Translations under genes and position numbers: made by a program
In this document: in pieces, positions 8,279 through 17,072 of the stretch
How the letters are laid out: the number at the start of each line of letters is the position of its first letter
Numbering within the stretch: position 1 is the stretch's first letter
From: Oribacterium sp. KHPX15
GTDB lineage: Bacteria; Bacillota; Clostridia; Lachnospirales; Lachnospiraceae
Reading direction: 5' to 3'
Length of the DNA: 64,000 bases
Assembly (NCBI RefSeq): GCF_900107835.1
Contig: NZ_FNRG01000024.1
Location: 1-64,000 of the forward strand
Notes under the pieces: generated by a model
The model's database searches: none
Told to the model about the DNA's origin: nothing
What the model saw: the letters and a program-made list of their open reading frames with translations, nothing else

Positions 8279-9904
8279 CTATCGGCTCCGTTTGCCCTGC
8301 TTACGGATACGTTTGTTTTCGTACATGCACTCATCCGCGCGCCGAATGATATCATTCATACTGCGGTCTGTCTGCGGGTTATAGGCGGCGATTCCCAACG
8401 AGACGTGTACCTGCTCCCACTCATTCTTTGCCGAGGCGCTGATTTCGACCATGGCAGTCTGAAACCATTGGACGAGGTCACCCCTGTTCCGAAAATCGTC
8501 CTTCTGAAGAACAACTGAAAATTCATCACCGCCGATTCGAAATACGGGGCTGTGCGAAAAGACGTGACATATCAGGCGGCTCGCTGTTTGAAGGTAAATG
8601 TCGCCTTTTTCATGACCGTATTTGTCATTGATGTACTTCAGGTTGTCGCAGTCAAATACGCCGATTGCAAATTTTGTTTCCTGCCCTTCCGCATCATTAA
8701 GGCGCAATTGAAGTTCCTCGATGTAAGTTGTATAGGCGCCCTTGTTGCGCACGGAGGTCAGCGAATCGACATATACCCTCTTGTTCAGCTCGGAGATATG
8801 ATCCTTCATATGTCCGGACAGCCGCTTGAAGGTGCTTGTAAGTCTGCCGAGCTCGTCGTCGCAGTCATAGGTCAGCGGGTAATCGTAATTGCCCCGGTCC
8901 ACCTGATTTGCAGCCTCGGTCAGTTCTACCAGGGGCTTTGTGATTCGTTTCGTATAGAACATGATGAAAGTGCTGGATACGACCAGAACAATGAAGGCGA
9001 GAACCATGATTTCCATAAACAACAGCTGCCAGTCTCCCTGTGTTTCCGAAATAGGCGCCGTAACGTTCAGGTGCATTCCGTTGCTCAGCGGCAGCCACGC
9101 AGAGATTTTATCAACTCCTTCATAGTTGTATCGGATGAAGGTGTTCTTTGAGGCCGCGCCTTCGGAAAATACAGGCAGCTCCTCCTTGGGCAATCGGCTG
9201 ACGTCGATCCGCGGGTGATAAAAGAGATTACCCTTCTCATCGCTCAAAAACGCATAGCCGTTGCTGTAAAGCCGGATGCTCTCCACCTGCTCTGCCATGG
9301 TGGAATAGTCGATCTCAATCCCCACCACACCGACAAACGTGCCTCTCCAATAGATCGGAACATTATAAGATATCACACGCACACCAAGATTGTCCGTGAT
9401 ATACGGTGGGAGCCATACGGGTACTCCCTCGTATTTGGGAACTGTGAACCATACGAGATTTGATGTATCCGCCGTATTATAAAGCGTGATATCGGTAACC
9501 TCATGAACTGTAAAGCCTTCCCCTTCGAGGTCTGTGTACCAAAAGCCCTTCACCTTATCGGAGATCTCAGGGTCAATGCGATAATAGTAGGTCAGAACGC
9601 CATTCGTCTTGGACGCCATCTCTTCAAATTCTTTTTCCACGCGCTCCATGTGGCGCGCAAGCCTGTTGTCATCGAGCCCGTCCAGATCTGCTTCCACGAA
9701 AGTCGCGATATTCCTGACCGATTTCTGCACACTATCGAAATAGTAATCGAGATTTTTCTCACCGGTTTCACACAGAAGCAGCTGATTGGATTTCTGCTGC
9801 TCGGTGCGGACGATAAAGACCACACTGAGCAGCGCCATGCTGGTAACTATGGCGACGATCATAAGAAGCGTCACCAGTGTCATTTTCGTTCGTATGGATC
9901 GCAT
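8279..9904 (-). CDS. Diguanylate cyclase, dCache-HAMP-GGDEF
   Basis: 541 residues from ATG 9904, chosen because AGAGG is correctly spaced; an in-frame ATG two codons earlier is too close to it. One membrane segment near 7-30, an extracellular dCache-like sensor (about 35-290), a second membrane segment, a HAMP linker and a GGDEF domain with an intact RIGGDEF active site. The product would be c-di-GMP made from two GTP. No RxxD inhibitory site is visible just before the motif, so feedback inhibition may be absent. It is first in a two-gene unit with the SBP-PAS receptor. The leader contains a decayed EAL-domain tail, hinting at past rearrangement of c-di-GMP genes here. Confidence 0.9.
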   Translation of the reverse strand: MRSIRTKMTLVTLLMIVAIVTSMALLSVVFIVRTEQQKSNQLLLCETGEKNLDYYFDSVQKSVRNIATFVEADLDGLDDNRLARHMERVEKEFEEMASKTNGVLTYYYRIDPEISDKVKGFWYTDLEGEGFTVHEVTDITLYNTADTSNLVWFTVPKYEGVPVWLPPYITDNLGVRVISYNVPIYWRGTFVGVVGIEIDYSTMAEQVESIRLYSNGYAFLSDEKGNLFYHPRIDVSRLPKEELPVFSEGAASKNTFIRYNYEGVDKISAWLPLSNGMHLNVTAPISETQGDWQLLFMEIMVLAFIVLVVSSTFIMFYTKRITKPLVELTEAANQVDRGNYDYPLTYDCDDELGRLTSTFKRLSGHMKDHISELNKRVYVDSLTSVRNKGAYTTYIEELQLRLNDAEGQETKFAIGVFDCDNLKYINDKYGHEKGDIYLQTASRLICHVFSHSPVFRIGGDEFSVVLQKDDFRNRGDLVQWFQTAMVEISASAKNEWEQVHVSLGIAAYNPQTDRSMNDIIRRADECMYENKRIRKQGKRSR

Positions 9905-9966
9905 AATCATAACCTCTTTGAATAACCAGCCGCCGCATTCTCGTGTTTTTAAACTCGTGTGAGGCT

Positions 9967-10044
9967 TCACTCTGAAAGTAAAACTGACTCAAAATCGCTC
10001 GGATGAAGCGGACGGGAGAAATAGTACCCTTGCGCCAGCTCGCA
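9967..10044 (-). pseudogene. Remnant of an EAL phosphodiesterase C-terminus
   Basis: On the minus strand 10044 to 9967 reads CELAQGYYFSRPLHPSDFES plus five residues and a stop. This matches the conserved end of EAL domains (CDLAQGYxFSRPL). Two stop codons sit directly upstream in frame; allowing small indels, the preceding bases also read like LTEAN, as expected before CELAQG. No other EAL part remains, so this is a deletion scar. It lies 63 bp upstream of the cyclase start, within its leader, in the same orientation. Confidence 0.7.
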
Positions 10045-10146
10045 CTATTAGCCTCCGGTCAAGTGTCTGTGCATTGCTTGTTATCTTCTGATAATACAGG
10101 TGAGTGCGCTATGGTGGCATCATATTTTTTCCTTTTATATACTGAG

Positions 10147-10152
10147 ATTATA
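10147..10152 (-). promoter_or_regulatory. Extended -10 promoter, probable start of the cyclase/receptor transcript
   Basis: The minus strand shows TGGTATAAT, a perfect extended -10. The -35 region is poor. Transcription would begin near 10140, giving a leader of about 235 nt that includes the EAL remnant. Apart from that remnant I see no riboswitch motif in the 9905-10393 gap. Confidence 0.45.
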
Positions 10153-10393
10153 CCACATTTCATCACGAACATGACGTTCCAAATATATTCCAAAGTACCG
10201 GGATTCGCATATTAGAGCAAAGTTTATACCATACTATTAGGGAGTGCTTTGTGAGTTTGCAGGATTACTTATATTTTATGAGAATGATTCCGATTTTCAG
10301 TATGTGGGTGTTATGCCATATCGGAAGTCCACAGTACGATGATTAAGGCATTAACGGTAGGCAGCTAGCTGTTTTATAGAAAGGATAACGAAC

Positions 10394-12151
10394 ATGAAAG
10401 CAGATAAGATAATTAAAAATGCAAAGATCTATACATCTGACAAAAACAAGTCGATCGTGACTGCTCTTGCTGTAAAGGACGGGAAGTTTGTCTATGTGGG
10501 AGACGAGGCCGGTCTTTCTCAGTACGAGGGAGAGGTAACTGACCTCGGAGGAAAATTTGTCATGCCCGGAATCATTGACAGCCATGTCCATGTGACCACC
10601 GGCGTTGCATTTGAGTACACTGACCTTGGCGTACCGGTCATGGAATCCACTAAAAAAGAATGTCTTGAGTTTATGGCTGATTATATCAAAAAAAATCCCG
10701 GGCTTGAACGCTACAGATTTATGATGGAGCGTACCTGCCTAGCCGGAGAAGAACTTACAAAGGCAGATCTCGATGCTATCTGTCCGGATGCGGAGATCCT
10801 GGTTTTGGAGGGTGAGGTGCACAGTAACTGGGTTAACTCCAAAATACTTACGGCTCATGGAGTCACCGATGACACACCGGATCCGGTACCGGGGCTTGCC
10901 TATTATGTGCGTAAAGACGGACATCTGACCGGAAACTCTTATGAAACCGCAAGCTGGCCTTTCCTTTTCGATGGTGTCGACAAACTCACGGATGAGCAGA
11001 TTACCATAGCATTACTTCGCTGGCTGGACTCATCTTTAAAATATGGAGTCAGCGCTGTATTTGATGCCGGATTCCCTGAACACAACCATATGAATGAGCG
11101 GATATACTCTATACTTCGTGATCTGGACAAACAGGGACTACTGCCTGTTTATGTTGACGGATGTTATGTGCTCACTCAGCCTGGGAAAACAAAAGAAGCA
11201 CTTGATGGAGTAAAGCGTTTCAGGGAAGAGTTCAACACTGAGCACATGAAGGTGCATACGTTGAAAATATTTATGGACGGAACTCTGAAGATCGAGACCG
11301 CGGCTATGGTCACTCCATACGTTGATACCGGTGCGCTGGGAGCACCGGCCTTTAAGGCAGAGGAGCTTGCCGATATCATTAAGGAGCTTAATGCGGAAGG
11401 CCTGGATCTCCATGTACATACCGTAGGTGAGGCTTCATCCAGGGTGGTCCTTGATGGCGTAGAGCTGGCAAGAAAGGAACTGGGAGACGAGTACCGTGTG
11501 AAGGTAACCTGTGCGCATCTATGGGTTCAGGACGATGCAGATCTAAATCGCTTTGCGAGTCTCGGTGTAACCGCCAATTTCACTCCATGGTGGCACAGCG
11601 GCAACGTAGGCGGCAACCCTGCTGAGTACTGGCCTCAGTTTATCGGGGAGAAACGGGGTCACAACATGTTCCGCTGCAAAACAATCTGGGATACCGGTGC
11701 ACTTGTGACATGGTCAAGTGATGAAGTCTTTTACGGAGATTTCAGAAACTGGAGTCCTTATCTCGCTATGGAGACAGGTATGACTCGCTGGATCAATGAG
11801 CATACTAGATTTGAAGAAACAAGCAGAACTGTTGCCGCATTCCCTCCTTTAAGTGAGAGAATGAATATCGAGGAAATGATACAGGGTTATACCATCAATG
11901 GAGCTAAACAGCTCGGTATCGAGGCATCCAAGGGATCTATAGAAATCGGAAAGGATGCGGATTTCCTTGTGTTTGATAAAGATCTGCTCACTGCTGAGCA
12001 TGAGGGATTCAGTTTCAACATGCCTTGTGAAGTTTATTTCAGCGGAAAAAGTATGACTCCGAAATCCGCACATCTTCTGGCAGAAGGCTATGAGATCATG
12101 AATGGCTTAACTGTGCCGGTGGGAACTTCCAACAAAAATAATCACTATTGA
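10394..12151 (+). CDS. Amidohydrolase family protein (YtcJ-like)
   Basis: 585 residues, typical of the amidohydrolase_3/YtcJ group. The N-terminal beta-sandwich leads to MPGIIDSHVHV with the HxH metal ligands. Further ligands are probably in LHVHTVGE and CAHLW, and SSDEVFYGD near residue 440 carries the late Asp region. The C-terminus has the usual IGKDADFLVFD segment that closes the beta-sandwich. No signal peptide, so cytoplasmic. Relatives hydrolyse amide or ester bonds in diverse compounds, and the substrate cannot be inferred. An AGAAAGGA ribosome site precedes the ATG. Confidence 0.88.
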   Translation: MKADKIIKNAKIYTSDKNKSIVTALAVKDGKFVYVGDEAGLSQYEGEVTDLGGKFVMPGIIDSHVHVTTGVAFEYTDLGVPVMESTKKECLEFMADYIKKNPGLERYRFMMERTCLAGEELTKADLDAICPDAEILVLEGEVHSNWVNSKILTAHGVTDDTPDPVPGLAYYVRKDGHLTGNSYETASWPFLFDGVDKLTDEQITIALLRWLDSSLKYGVSAVFDAGFPEHNHMNERIYSILRDLDKQGLLPVYVDGCYVLTQPGKTKEALDGVKRFREEFNTEHMKVHTLKIFMDGTLKIETAAMVTPYVDTGALGAPAFKAEELADIIKELNAEGLDLHVHTVGEASSRVVLDGVELARKELGDEYRVKVTCAHLWVQDDADLNRFASLGVTANFTPWWHSGNVGGNPAEYWPQFIGEKRGHNMFRCKTIWDTGALVTWSSDEVFYGDFRNWSPYLAMETGMTRWINEHTRFEETSRTVAAFPPLSERMNIEEMIQGYTINGAKQLGIEASKGSIEIGKDADFLVFDKDLLTAEHEGFSFNMPCEVYFSGKSMTPKSAHLLAEGYEIMNGLTVPVGTSNKNNHY

Positions 12152-12310
12152 GTGTCCGCCTCAGGCAGCCCGTTTCCTCGAGCTGAGAAATCATGCTACC
12201 ATAAGGATGCTTGGAACCGAAGAGAAATCACAGACTCCTGATGCAGGAATAGAGTTAGGAGACCTTTTAAAATATATCTCCGGCATGGGTAGTACAAAAT
12301 AAGGTTATTT

Positions 12311-13042
12311 ATGAATTATGAAAATATAGTCCCCGGAGTTTTCCTGAAAAGACCGAACCGTTTTATCGCGGAGGTTGAGATAGATGGCCGGAAGGAAACG
12401 GTTCACGTGAAAAATACGGGGCGGTGCAGAGAGCTTCTGGTGCCCGGATGTGAGGTCTGGCTTACGGCACCGGGGACTCCGGGAAGAAAAACAAAATATG
12501 ATCTTGTGGCTGTGAGGAAAGGCACAGGGGTGTTGTTCAATATCGACAGTCAGGCGCCCAATAAGGTGGTGAAGGAATGGCTTTCGGAACAAGGCTTTGA
12601 CAGGGTGATCCCGGAGTTCACCTTTGGTGACTCCAGGATCGACTTTTATATGGAAAAGGGTGACGAAAGGTTTCTGATGGAAGTCAAGGGCTGCACTCTG
12701 GAGATAGACGGTATGGGATATTTTCCTGATGCGCCCACAGAGCGTGGAGTTAAGCACATACGGGAGCTCATAAAGGCCAAAGCCAGGGGGTACAGTACTA
12801 TCCTTGCATATGTTATACAGATGGAGGGGGTATCCGAAGTGAGACCTTACAGGGAGATGCATCCTGAATTCGGAGAGGCCATAGATGATGCCTTAAATGC
12901 CGGCGTGAAGATATTGTTTCTGAGATGTAAGGTTGAGCCGGATAAGCTGTGGATTGAGCCGGACTCTTTTTTGACAGAGAACAAAATCTTCAGCTTATTT
13001 CGCACCAATGCGAGGGAGGCATATGAACGTATACGATTTTGA
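12311..13042 (+). CDS. sfsA: SfsA family DNA/RNA nuclease-like protein
   Basis: 243 residues, full length for SfsA. Diagnostic segments are present: VHVKNTGRCREL near the N-terminus (OB-fold part) and PEFTFGDSRIDF with FLMEVKGCTLE, a PD-(D/E)XK-type nuclease core. SfsA was named from sugar fermentation stimulation in E. coli; nuclease activity is the more recent view. It starts a compact operon: the HAD gene begins 20 bp before its stop, then the FGGY kinase follows. Confidence 0.92.
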   Translation: MNYENIVPGVFLKRPNRFIAEVEIDGRKETVHVKNTGRCRELLVPGCEVWLTAPGTPGRKTKYDLVAVRKGTGVLFNIDSQAPNKVVKEWLSEQGFDRVIPEFTFGDSRIDFYMEKGDERFLMEVKGCTLEIDGMGYFPDAPTERGVKHIRELIKAKARGYSTILAYVIQMEGVSEVRPYREMHPEFGEAIDDALNAGVKILFLRCKVEPDKLWIEPDSFLTENKIFSLFRTNAREAYERIRF

Positions 13043-13658
13043 TGGGACAATTTTTTATTCGGATTGCTCGATAGGGTTTGCCCTGTGGTGCATAAAGCGT
13101 CACCCGAAGCTGTGGTTTACCTATCTGCCGGGAGTGATAAAGGCCTTTGTACTGCATAAAATGGGGATAGTTCCGAATTACCTGCTTCAGCGAAAAATGT
13201 TCAGTTATCTGACTATGATCGATGACTTTGATACTCAGATTGAGAAATATTGGGATAAATACGAGAGCAGGATTTCCGGGTGGTATCTGGCTCAGAAAAG
13301 GCCTGACGATCTTATAATCAGTGCCTCTCCGGACTGTATCATCGGACCGATAGCGAAGAGACTCGGTGTGAGGTACATGGCAACGGAATATGACCGTGAA
13401 TACGGCGTATTTATGAATAATCTTATGTATGCCAGGGAAAAAGCAAAGTATATGATTGACCATGGCTTTCCTGTAATTGACAATTTTTATTCAGATTCAC
13501 TCGCGGATACGCCCCTTGCTTTATGTGCTGAGAAGGCTCATCTGGTAAAGGACAATGCAACTACGGTAGTGGACTGGCCGGAACTCGATGATGAAACCAT
13601 GGAAAGGGTAAAAGATAAGATAGACACAGGCTGGAATATACATCTGAAAGAGGATTGA
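13023..13658 (+). CDS. HAD-family phosphatase
   Basis: 211 residues from ATG 13023, preceded by GGGAGG and overlapping the end of sfsA, so translation is probably coupled. HAD motifs: YDFDGTIF (nucleophile Asp and acid/base Asp), SASP (motif II Ser), Lys in the DHGFP region and DNFYSDSLADTPL (motif IV acidic residues). The cap region (about residues 20-75) is helical and hydrophobic (LWFTYLPGVIKAFVL) and may touch the membrane. It resembles the HAD-IB (SerB-like) group. The substrate is unknown; with an FGGY kinase next door a sugar phosphate is possible. Confidence 0.82.
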   Translation: MNVYDFDGTIFYSDCSIGFALWCIKRHPKLWFTYLPGVIKAFVLHKMGIVPNYLLQRKMFSYLTMIDDFDTQIEKYWDKYESRISGWYLAQKRPDDLIISASPDCIIGPIAKRLGVRYMATEYDREYGVFMNNLMYAREKAKYMIDHGFPVIDNFYSDSLADTPLALCAEKAHLVKDNATTVVDWPELDDETMERVKDKIDTGWNIHLKED

Positions 13659-13661
13659 TAT

Positions 13662-15251
13662 ATGCATTGCATCATATATGACTTTGGTACCAGTAGCGTA
13701 AAAAGTTGTCTGTTTAAAATTGATACCGGAATAAATCTTATAGCCAGTGCGGTAGATGAATACAAACTTTATATTTCTGATGATGGCGGTGCCGAGCAGG
13801 ATACAGAAGAATGGTGGACTGCAATTTGCTCTACAACGAAAGAGCTGTTCAAAAAATCAGATGTAAAACCGGAGGAAATAGAAGGAATTGCATTCTGCTC
13901 ACAAATGCAGGGAACCGTTCTTGTTGATAAGGATGGAAATGCCTTGAGACGCCCTATGAATTACCTTGATCAAAAAGGAGCCGGGGAATATAAAAAGTGT
14001 ATGGGTAAAGGGCTTATCAAGGTATCAGGCTGCAGTCTGTATAAGCTTTTGCGAAATCTGATTGTAAACTATGGCGCCAGTGTAAGTGCCAAAGATCCTG
14101 TCTGGAAATATAAATGGGTTGAAAATAACGAACCTGAAGTTTACAGAAAAATATATAAATGGCTTGATATAGGAGGCTATCTGGTAGCTCGTACCACCGG
14201 AAAGATCGTGCGTACGGCGGACGATGCATTTGCCACCTTTCTCTATGATACCAGAAAAGGAAAAGAGGGCTGGAACAAAGGTCTTCTGAAAATGTATGGA
14301 ATAAATCCCGATCATATGCCGGATATCATTGACTGTACAGATCTGGTTGGTGGACTTACAAAAAAGGCTGCAGATGACCTGGGGCTTATGGAGGGAACAC
14401 CTGTATATGGCGGGGGCGGAGATATGACCTTCGTTAATATAGGTGCCGGGTGCGTAAGACCCGGAGATACACATATATATGTGGGCACATCGGGTTGGGT
14501 GTCTACATACATGGATCATCAGACAGTCGATCTGAAAGCCATGATAACCGGTGTTTTGTCGGCTAAGAAGGGCTACTTCAGTTACTATGCGGAACTGGAG
14601 ACCGCCGGTAAGTGTTTTGAGTGGTGTGCGGAGCATCTCGCCCTTGACGAGGTTGGAGTATACCTGGATAAGATCATGATCACTGATATTGAGAGCAAAT
14701 ACATAAGCCTTTATGACTATCTTTCCTCTGAAGTCAGCAAAGTTCCGCCGGGATCAAATGGTGTGATATTTACCCCCTGGCTTCATGGAAACAGATGCCC
14801 CTTTGAAGATTCCAATGCCGGTGGAATATTCTTTAATTTAAGGGTCAGTAATGGGAAAAGAGATATGATAAGGGCTGTCCTTGAAGGAATATGCTTTCAT
14901 CTTCGCTGGCTTCTGGAATGTCAGGGAAGAAAGGTGAAAACTTCCGATCCCATAAGATTTGTCGGTGGTGGTGCATTGTCAGACGTCACTTGTCAGATAC
15001 TGGCGGATATCACGGGAAGAACTATAGAGACAGTTGATAATTCCCAGGAGGTTGGAGCTGTCGGAACAGCACTTGTTGTTGCAGCCGGGATTATGGGAGA
15101 GGATGTCCTTGAGCTTTCACAAAGGCTGGTAAGAGTCAGACATGCTTATAAACCAAATGCTGCCAACAGGGAAATCTATGAGAGAAATTACAGGGTGTTT
15201 AAGAGGCTTTACCGTTCCAATGCAAAGAACTTTAAGCTGCTTAATTCCTGA
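13662..15251 (+). CDS. FGGY-family carbohydrate kinase
   Basis: 529 residues in two actin-like ATPase domains. The N-terminal YDFGTSSVKS is the phosphate-1 loop, FCSQMQGTVLVD is a substrate-region motif, YGGGGDMTF and YVGTSGW belong to the second domain, and RFVGGGALSDVTCQILADI is the FGGY C-terminal signature. The best overall resemblance is to xylulokinase-like members, but the exact sugar is unclear. The start lies 3 bp after the HAD stop, with GAGGA overlapping that stop, so the genes form one operon. A perfect 39-bp-arm palindrome lies downstream at 15374-15454. Confidence 0.85.
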   Translation: MHCIIYDFGTSSVKSCLFKIDTGINLIASAVDEYKLYISDDGGAEQDTEEWWTAICSTTKELFKKSDVKPEEIEGIAFCSQMQGTVLVDKDGNALRRPMNYLDQKGAGEYKKCMGKGLIKVSGCSLYKLLRNLIVNYGASVSAKDPVWKYKWVENNEPEVYRKIYKWLDIGGYLVARTTGKIVRTADDAFATFLYDTRKGKEGWNKGLLKMYGINPDHMPDIIDCTDLVGGLTKKAADDLGLMEGTPVYGGGGDMTFVNIGAGCVRPGDTHIYVGTSGWVSTYMDHQTVDLKAMITGVLSAKKGYFSYYAELETAGKCFEWCAEHLALDEVGVYLDKIMITDIESKYISLYDYLSSEVSKVPPGSNGVIFTPWLHGNRCPFEDSNAGGIFFNLRVSNGKRDMIRAVLEGICFHLRWLLECQGRKVKTSDPIRFVGGGALSDVTCQILADITGRTIETVDNSQEVGAVGTALVVAAGIMGEDVLELSQRLVRVRHAYKPNAANREIYERNYRVFKRLYRSNAKNFKLLNS

Positions 15252-15373
15252 AGATACGGCTGATGGATCCGTATGCTGCTCAATTTGATCAAAGAAGAAC
15301 CGGTACATCAAATAATAGATGACCGGTACATAGTGTTTTGTTCAAATGCTGTACTAAAACCTATTCAATGGTG

Positions 15374-15454
15374 CTTCCTTTCGCCGGATTCGTGAACCTT
15401 GTGGCAGATTCCTATGGAATCTGCCACAAGGTTCACGAATCCGGCGAAAGGAAG
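15374..15454. repeat. Perfect long palindrome between convergent genes
   Basis: Two 39-nt arms (15374-15412 and 15416-15454) are exact reverse complements around a 3-nt TAT loop. This is far longer than needed for termination, and there is no U-tract directly after it. It sits between the FGGY kinase and the minus-strand LysR gene. It shares no obvious sequence with the other palindromes here. Confidence 0.9.
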
Positions 15455-15510
15455 ATGTCAGAAGAGCTGACCTCCGACGCGCGGGCGAGTAGGGTGCGAT
15501 CACATCTTCT

Positions 15511-16860
15511 CTACTCGTTTCTTGATGGTGTGATCATTTCTGTTTCCAGTTTCAGTATATTCCTGGCACCGTTGATAAAAACTTTTCCGGCATTGGTCGG
15601 GAGCAGCCGGTTGTGTTCACGTGTAAAAAGTGGAATTCCCAGCATATCCTCAAGGTTTCTGACATGTCTTGAAAGAGCGGGCTGTGCCAGTAAAAAGCGT
15701 TCTGCAGCCTGAGTAAGCCCTTTTTCATCTGCTATGGCAACGATATATTCAAGGATACGGGTATCCAGATGGATATCTTCGGATCTTTTTCTCTTACGGC
15801 CTTTTTCGTCCTTGGCTGTATTATTTTTATTGTTTAAGATGGTGCGTTTTCCGTCATCGGGAATTGCTTCTTCAGCGTTATCATAGTTCCCTAACCTGCT
15901 TGGACCAACAGGTGCTGACTTTTCGATTTCTTCAACTGTCTCAAGAAAACCCTTAAGCTCAAGAGATGAGATCGGTTCATTACCAGGATCTGAAAGCCTG
16001 TGCTGTATGAGAAGACCTGCAAGATAACGTTCAGGTTCTGTAAGGACATGACCCTTCGGGTAGCGTAGATGAGTGAGCTGATACTCAGGAGGATCAAGCG
16101 AGATATATCGAACCTCTTCGCAGGACTTAACATGAATTCTCGATACGAGCCCGGCACCCATTGACTGTCTGATAAGTGCGTCAATCAGTATAACGTCATC
16201 TGATTCAAATACTACAAGAGGATCAAATCCGGCTTTTCGAAAAAGTTTATCTGCGATCCCCCGGACGCTGTGTCTTTCTCCCTGGAGAACGAATGGCGTG
16301 TCTCTGAGTTCTGAAAGTTTTACTTCTTTTCGTGAAGAAAGAGGATGTGATGAAGGAAGTGCGATCAACAGTTCCTGTTTTGCAAAAGGGATGTCCTCCA
16401 CCAGATCAGAGATAGAACCTGCTCCTAAAGCAATATCCGCAACTCCGCGTTTTATAAGTTCCGGCTGTTCACTTGCAAAACGCTCAATAAGCTCTAAGGC
16501 AATATCCGGGTATCTTCGGGAAAAACGCTGATATACCTCACTGTAAATGATGGCCCCTCTGTTGGGTGCTGTACAGAGACGTATCCTCTGACGGGCAGCT
16601 CCTGCAACGGTTTTCATGGAGAGGATCGTGCGGTTCTGTTCATCAAGGATCCGTTGCGCCTTCTCAAAAAATACAGAACCCTGTTCAGTAGGAAGGAGCT
16701 GTCTTTTCTCTTTTCTGAACAGACAGATACCATAGATCCTTTCCCATTCGGATAGCTGTTTTGAGAGTGCAGGTTGTGAGATGCCGAGAATCTTTGCAGC
16801 CGTTGAAAGATTCCCGCATTGTTTTATCGTGATGAGATAACGCAGCTGTTTGGTATTCAC
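15511..16860 (-). CDS. LysR-type regulator with an additional C-terminal LysR HTH domain
   Basis: 449 residues, about 150 more than a normal LTTR. Residues 1-60 are a standard LysR winged HTH (AKILGISQPALSKQLSEWE). About 87-300 form the effector-binding domain. A charged linker (about 305-360, KGRKRKRSED) leads to a second LysR-type HTH at 362-449 (AAERFLLAQPALSRHVRNLE, then LFTREHNRLLPT). The start is GTG 16860 with AGGAGG nine bases upstream. It faces the tct operon, so it most likely controls uptake of the TctC ligand. The extra HTH could be the front of a second LysR gene fused after loss of its effector domain. Confidence 0.85.
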   Translation of the reverse strand: MNTKQLRYLITIKQCGNLSTAAKILGISQPALSKQLSEWERIYGICLFRKEKRQLLPTEQGSVFFEKAQRILDEQNRTILSMKTVAGAARQRIRLCTAPNRGAIIYSEVYQRFSRRYPDIALELIERFASEQPELIKRGVADIALGAGSISDLVEDIPFAKQELLIALPSSHPLSSRKEVKLSELRDTPFVLQGERHSVRGIADKLFRKAGFDPLVVFESDDVILIDALIRQSMGAGLVSRIHVKSCEEVRYISLDPPEYQLTHLRYPKGHVLTEPERYLAGLLIQHRLSDPGNEPISSLELKGFLETVEEIEKSAPVGPSRLGNYDNAEEAIPDDGKRTILNNKNNTAKDEKGRKRKRSEDIHLDTRILEYIVAIADEKGLTQAAERFLLAQPALSRHVRNLEDMLGIPLFTREHNRLLPTNAGKVFINGARNILKLETEMITPSRNE

Positions 16861-16885
16861 TTATCATTTCCTCCTGATCCATCTG

Positions 16886-16922
16886 AACACTAAACATTAG
16901 AATACTATAACTAAAGTGTTAT
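16886..16922. promoter_or_regulatory. Nested inverted repeats in the lysR-tctC divergent region (probable LysR operator)
   Basis: AACACT at 16886-16891 pairs with AGTGTT at 16915-16920, and inside the same area ATAAC (16907-16911) pairs with GTTAT (16918-16922). The site is 26 bp upstream of the lysR GTG and 150 bp upstream of tctC. It suits autoregulation plus activation of the divergent operon; spacing is close to, but not exactly, T-N11-A. Confidence 0.5.
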
Positions 16923-17072
16923 GAAAAGAATAAATTATTCATAATGGTGATTCACTGAACGATGCATTAAAATCAACCCATACAATTAAATATCACGGAA
17001 AACATTAGAGGTTTTCAATAAAATAACTGTAGGAGGTCAAGATCCTCCACAGAAAAACAGGAGGAATACGAT

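Noticed and set aside
9905-10140. Possible c-di-GMP riboswitch in the cyclase leader
   Set aside because: The conserved GCACAGGGCAAACC-type core is absent; the structure is explained by an EAL remnant.
12207-12302. 31-codon ORF between the amidohydrolase and sfsA
   Set aside because: Composition looks coding-like, but no ribosome site and no family recognised.
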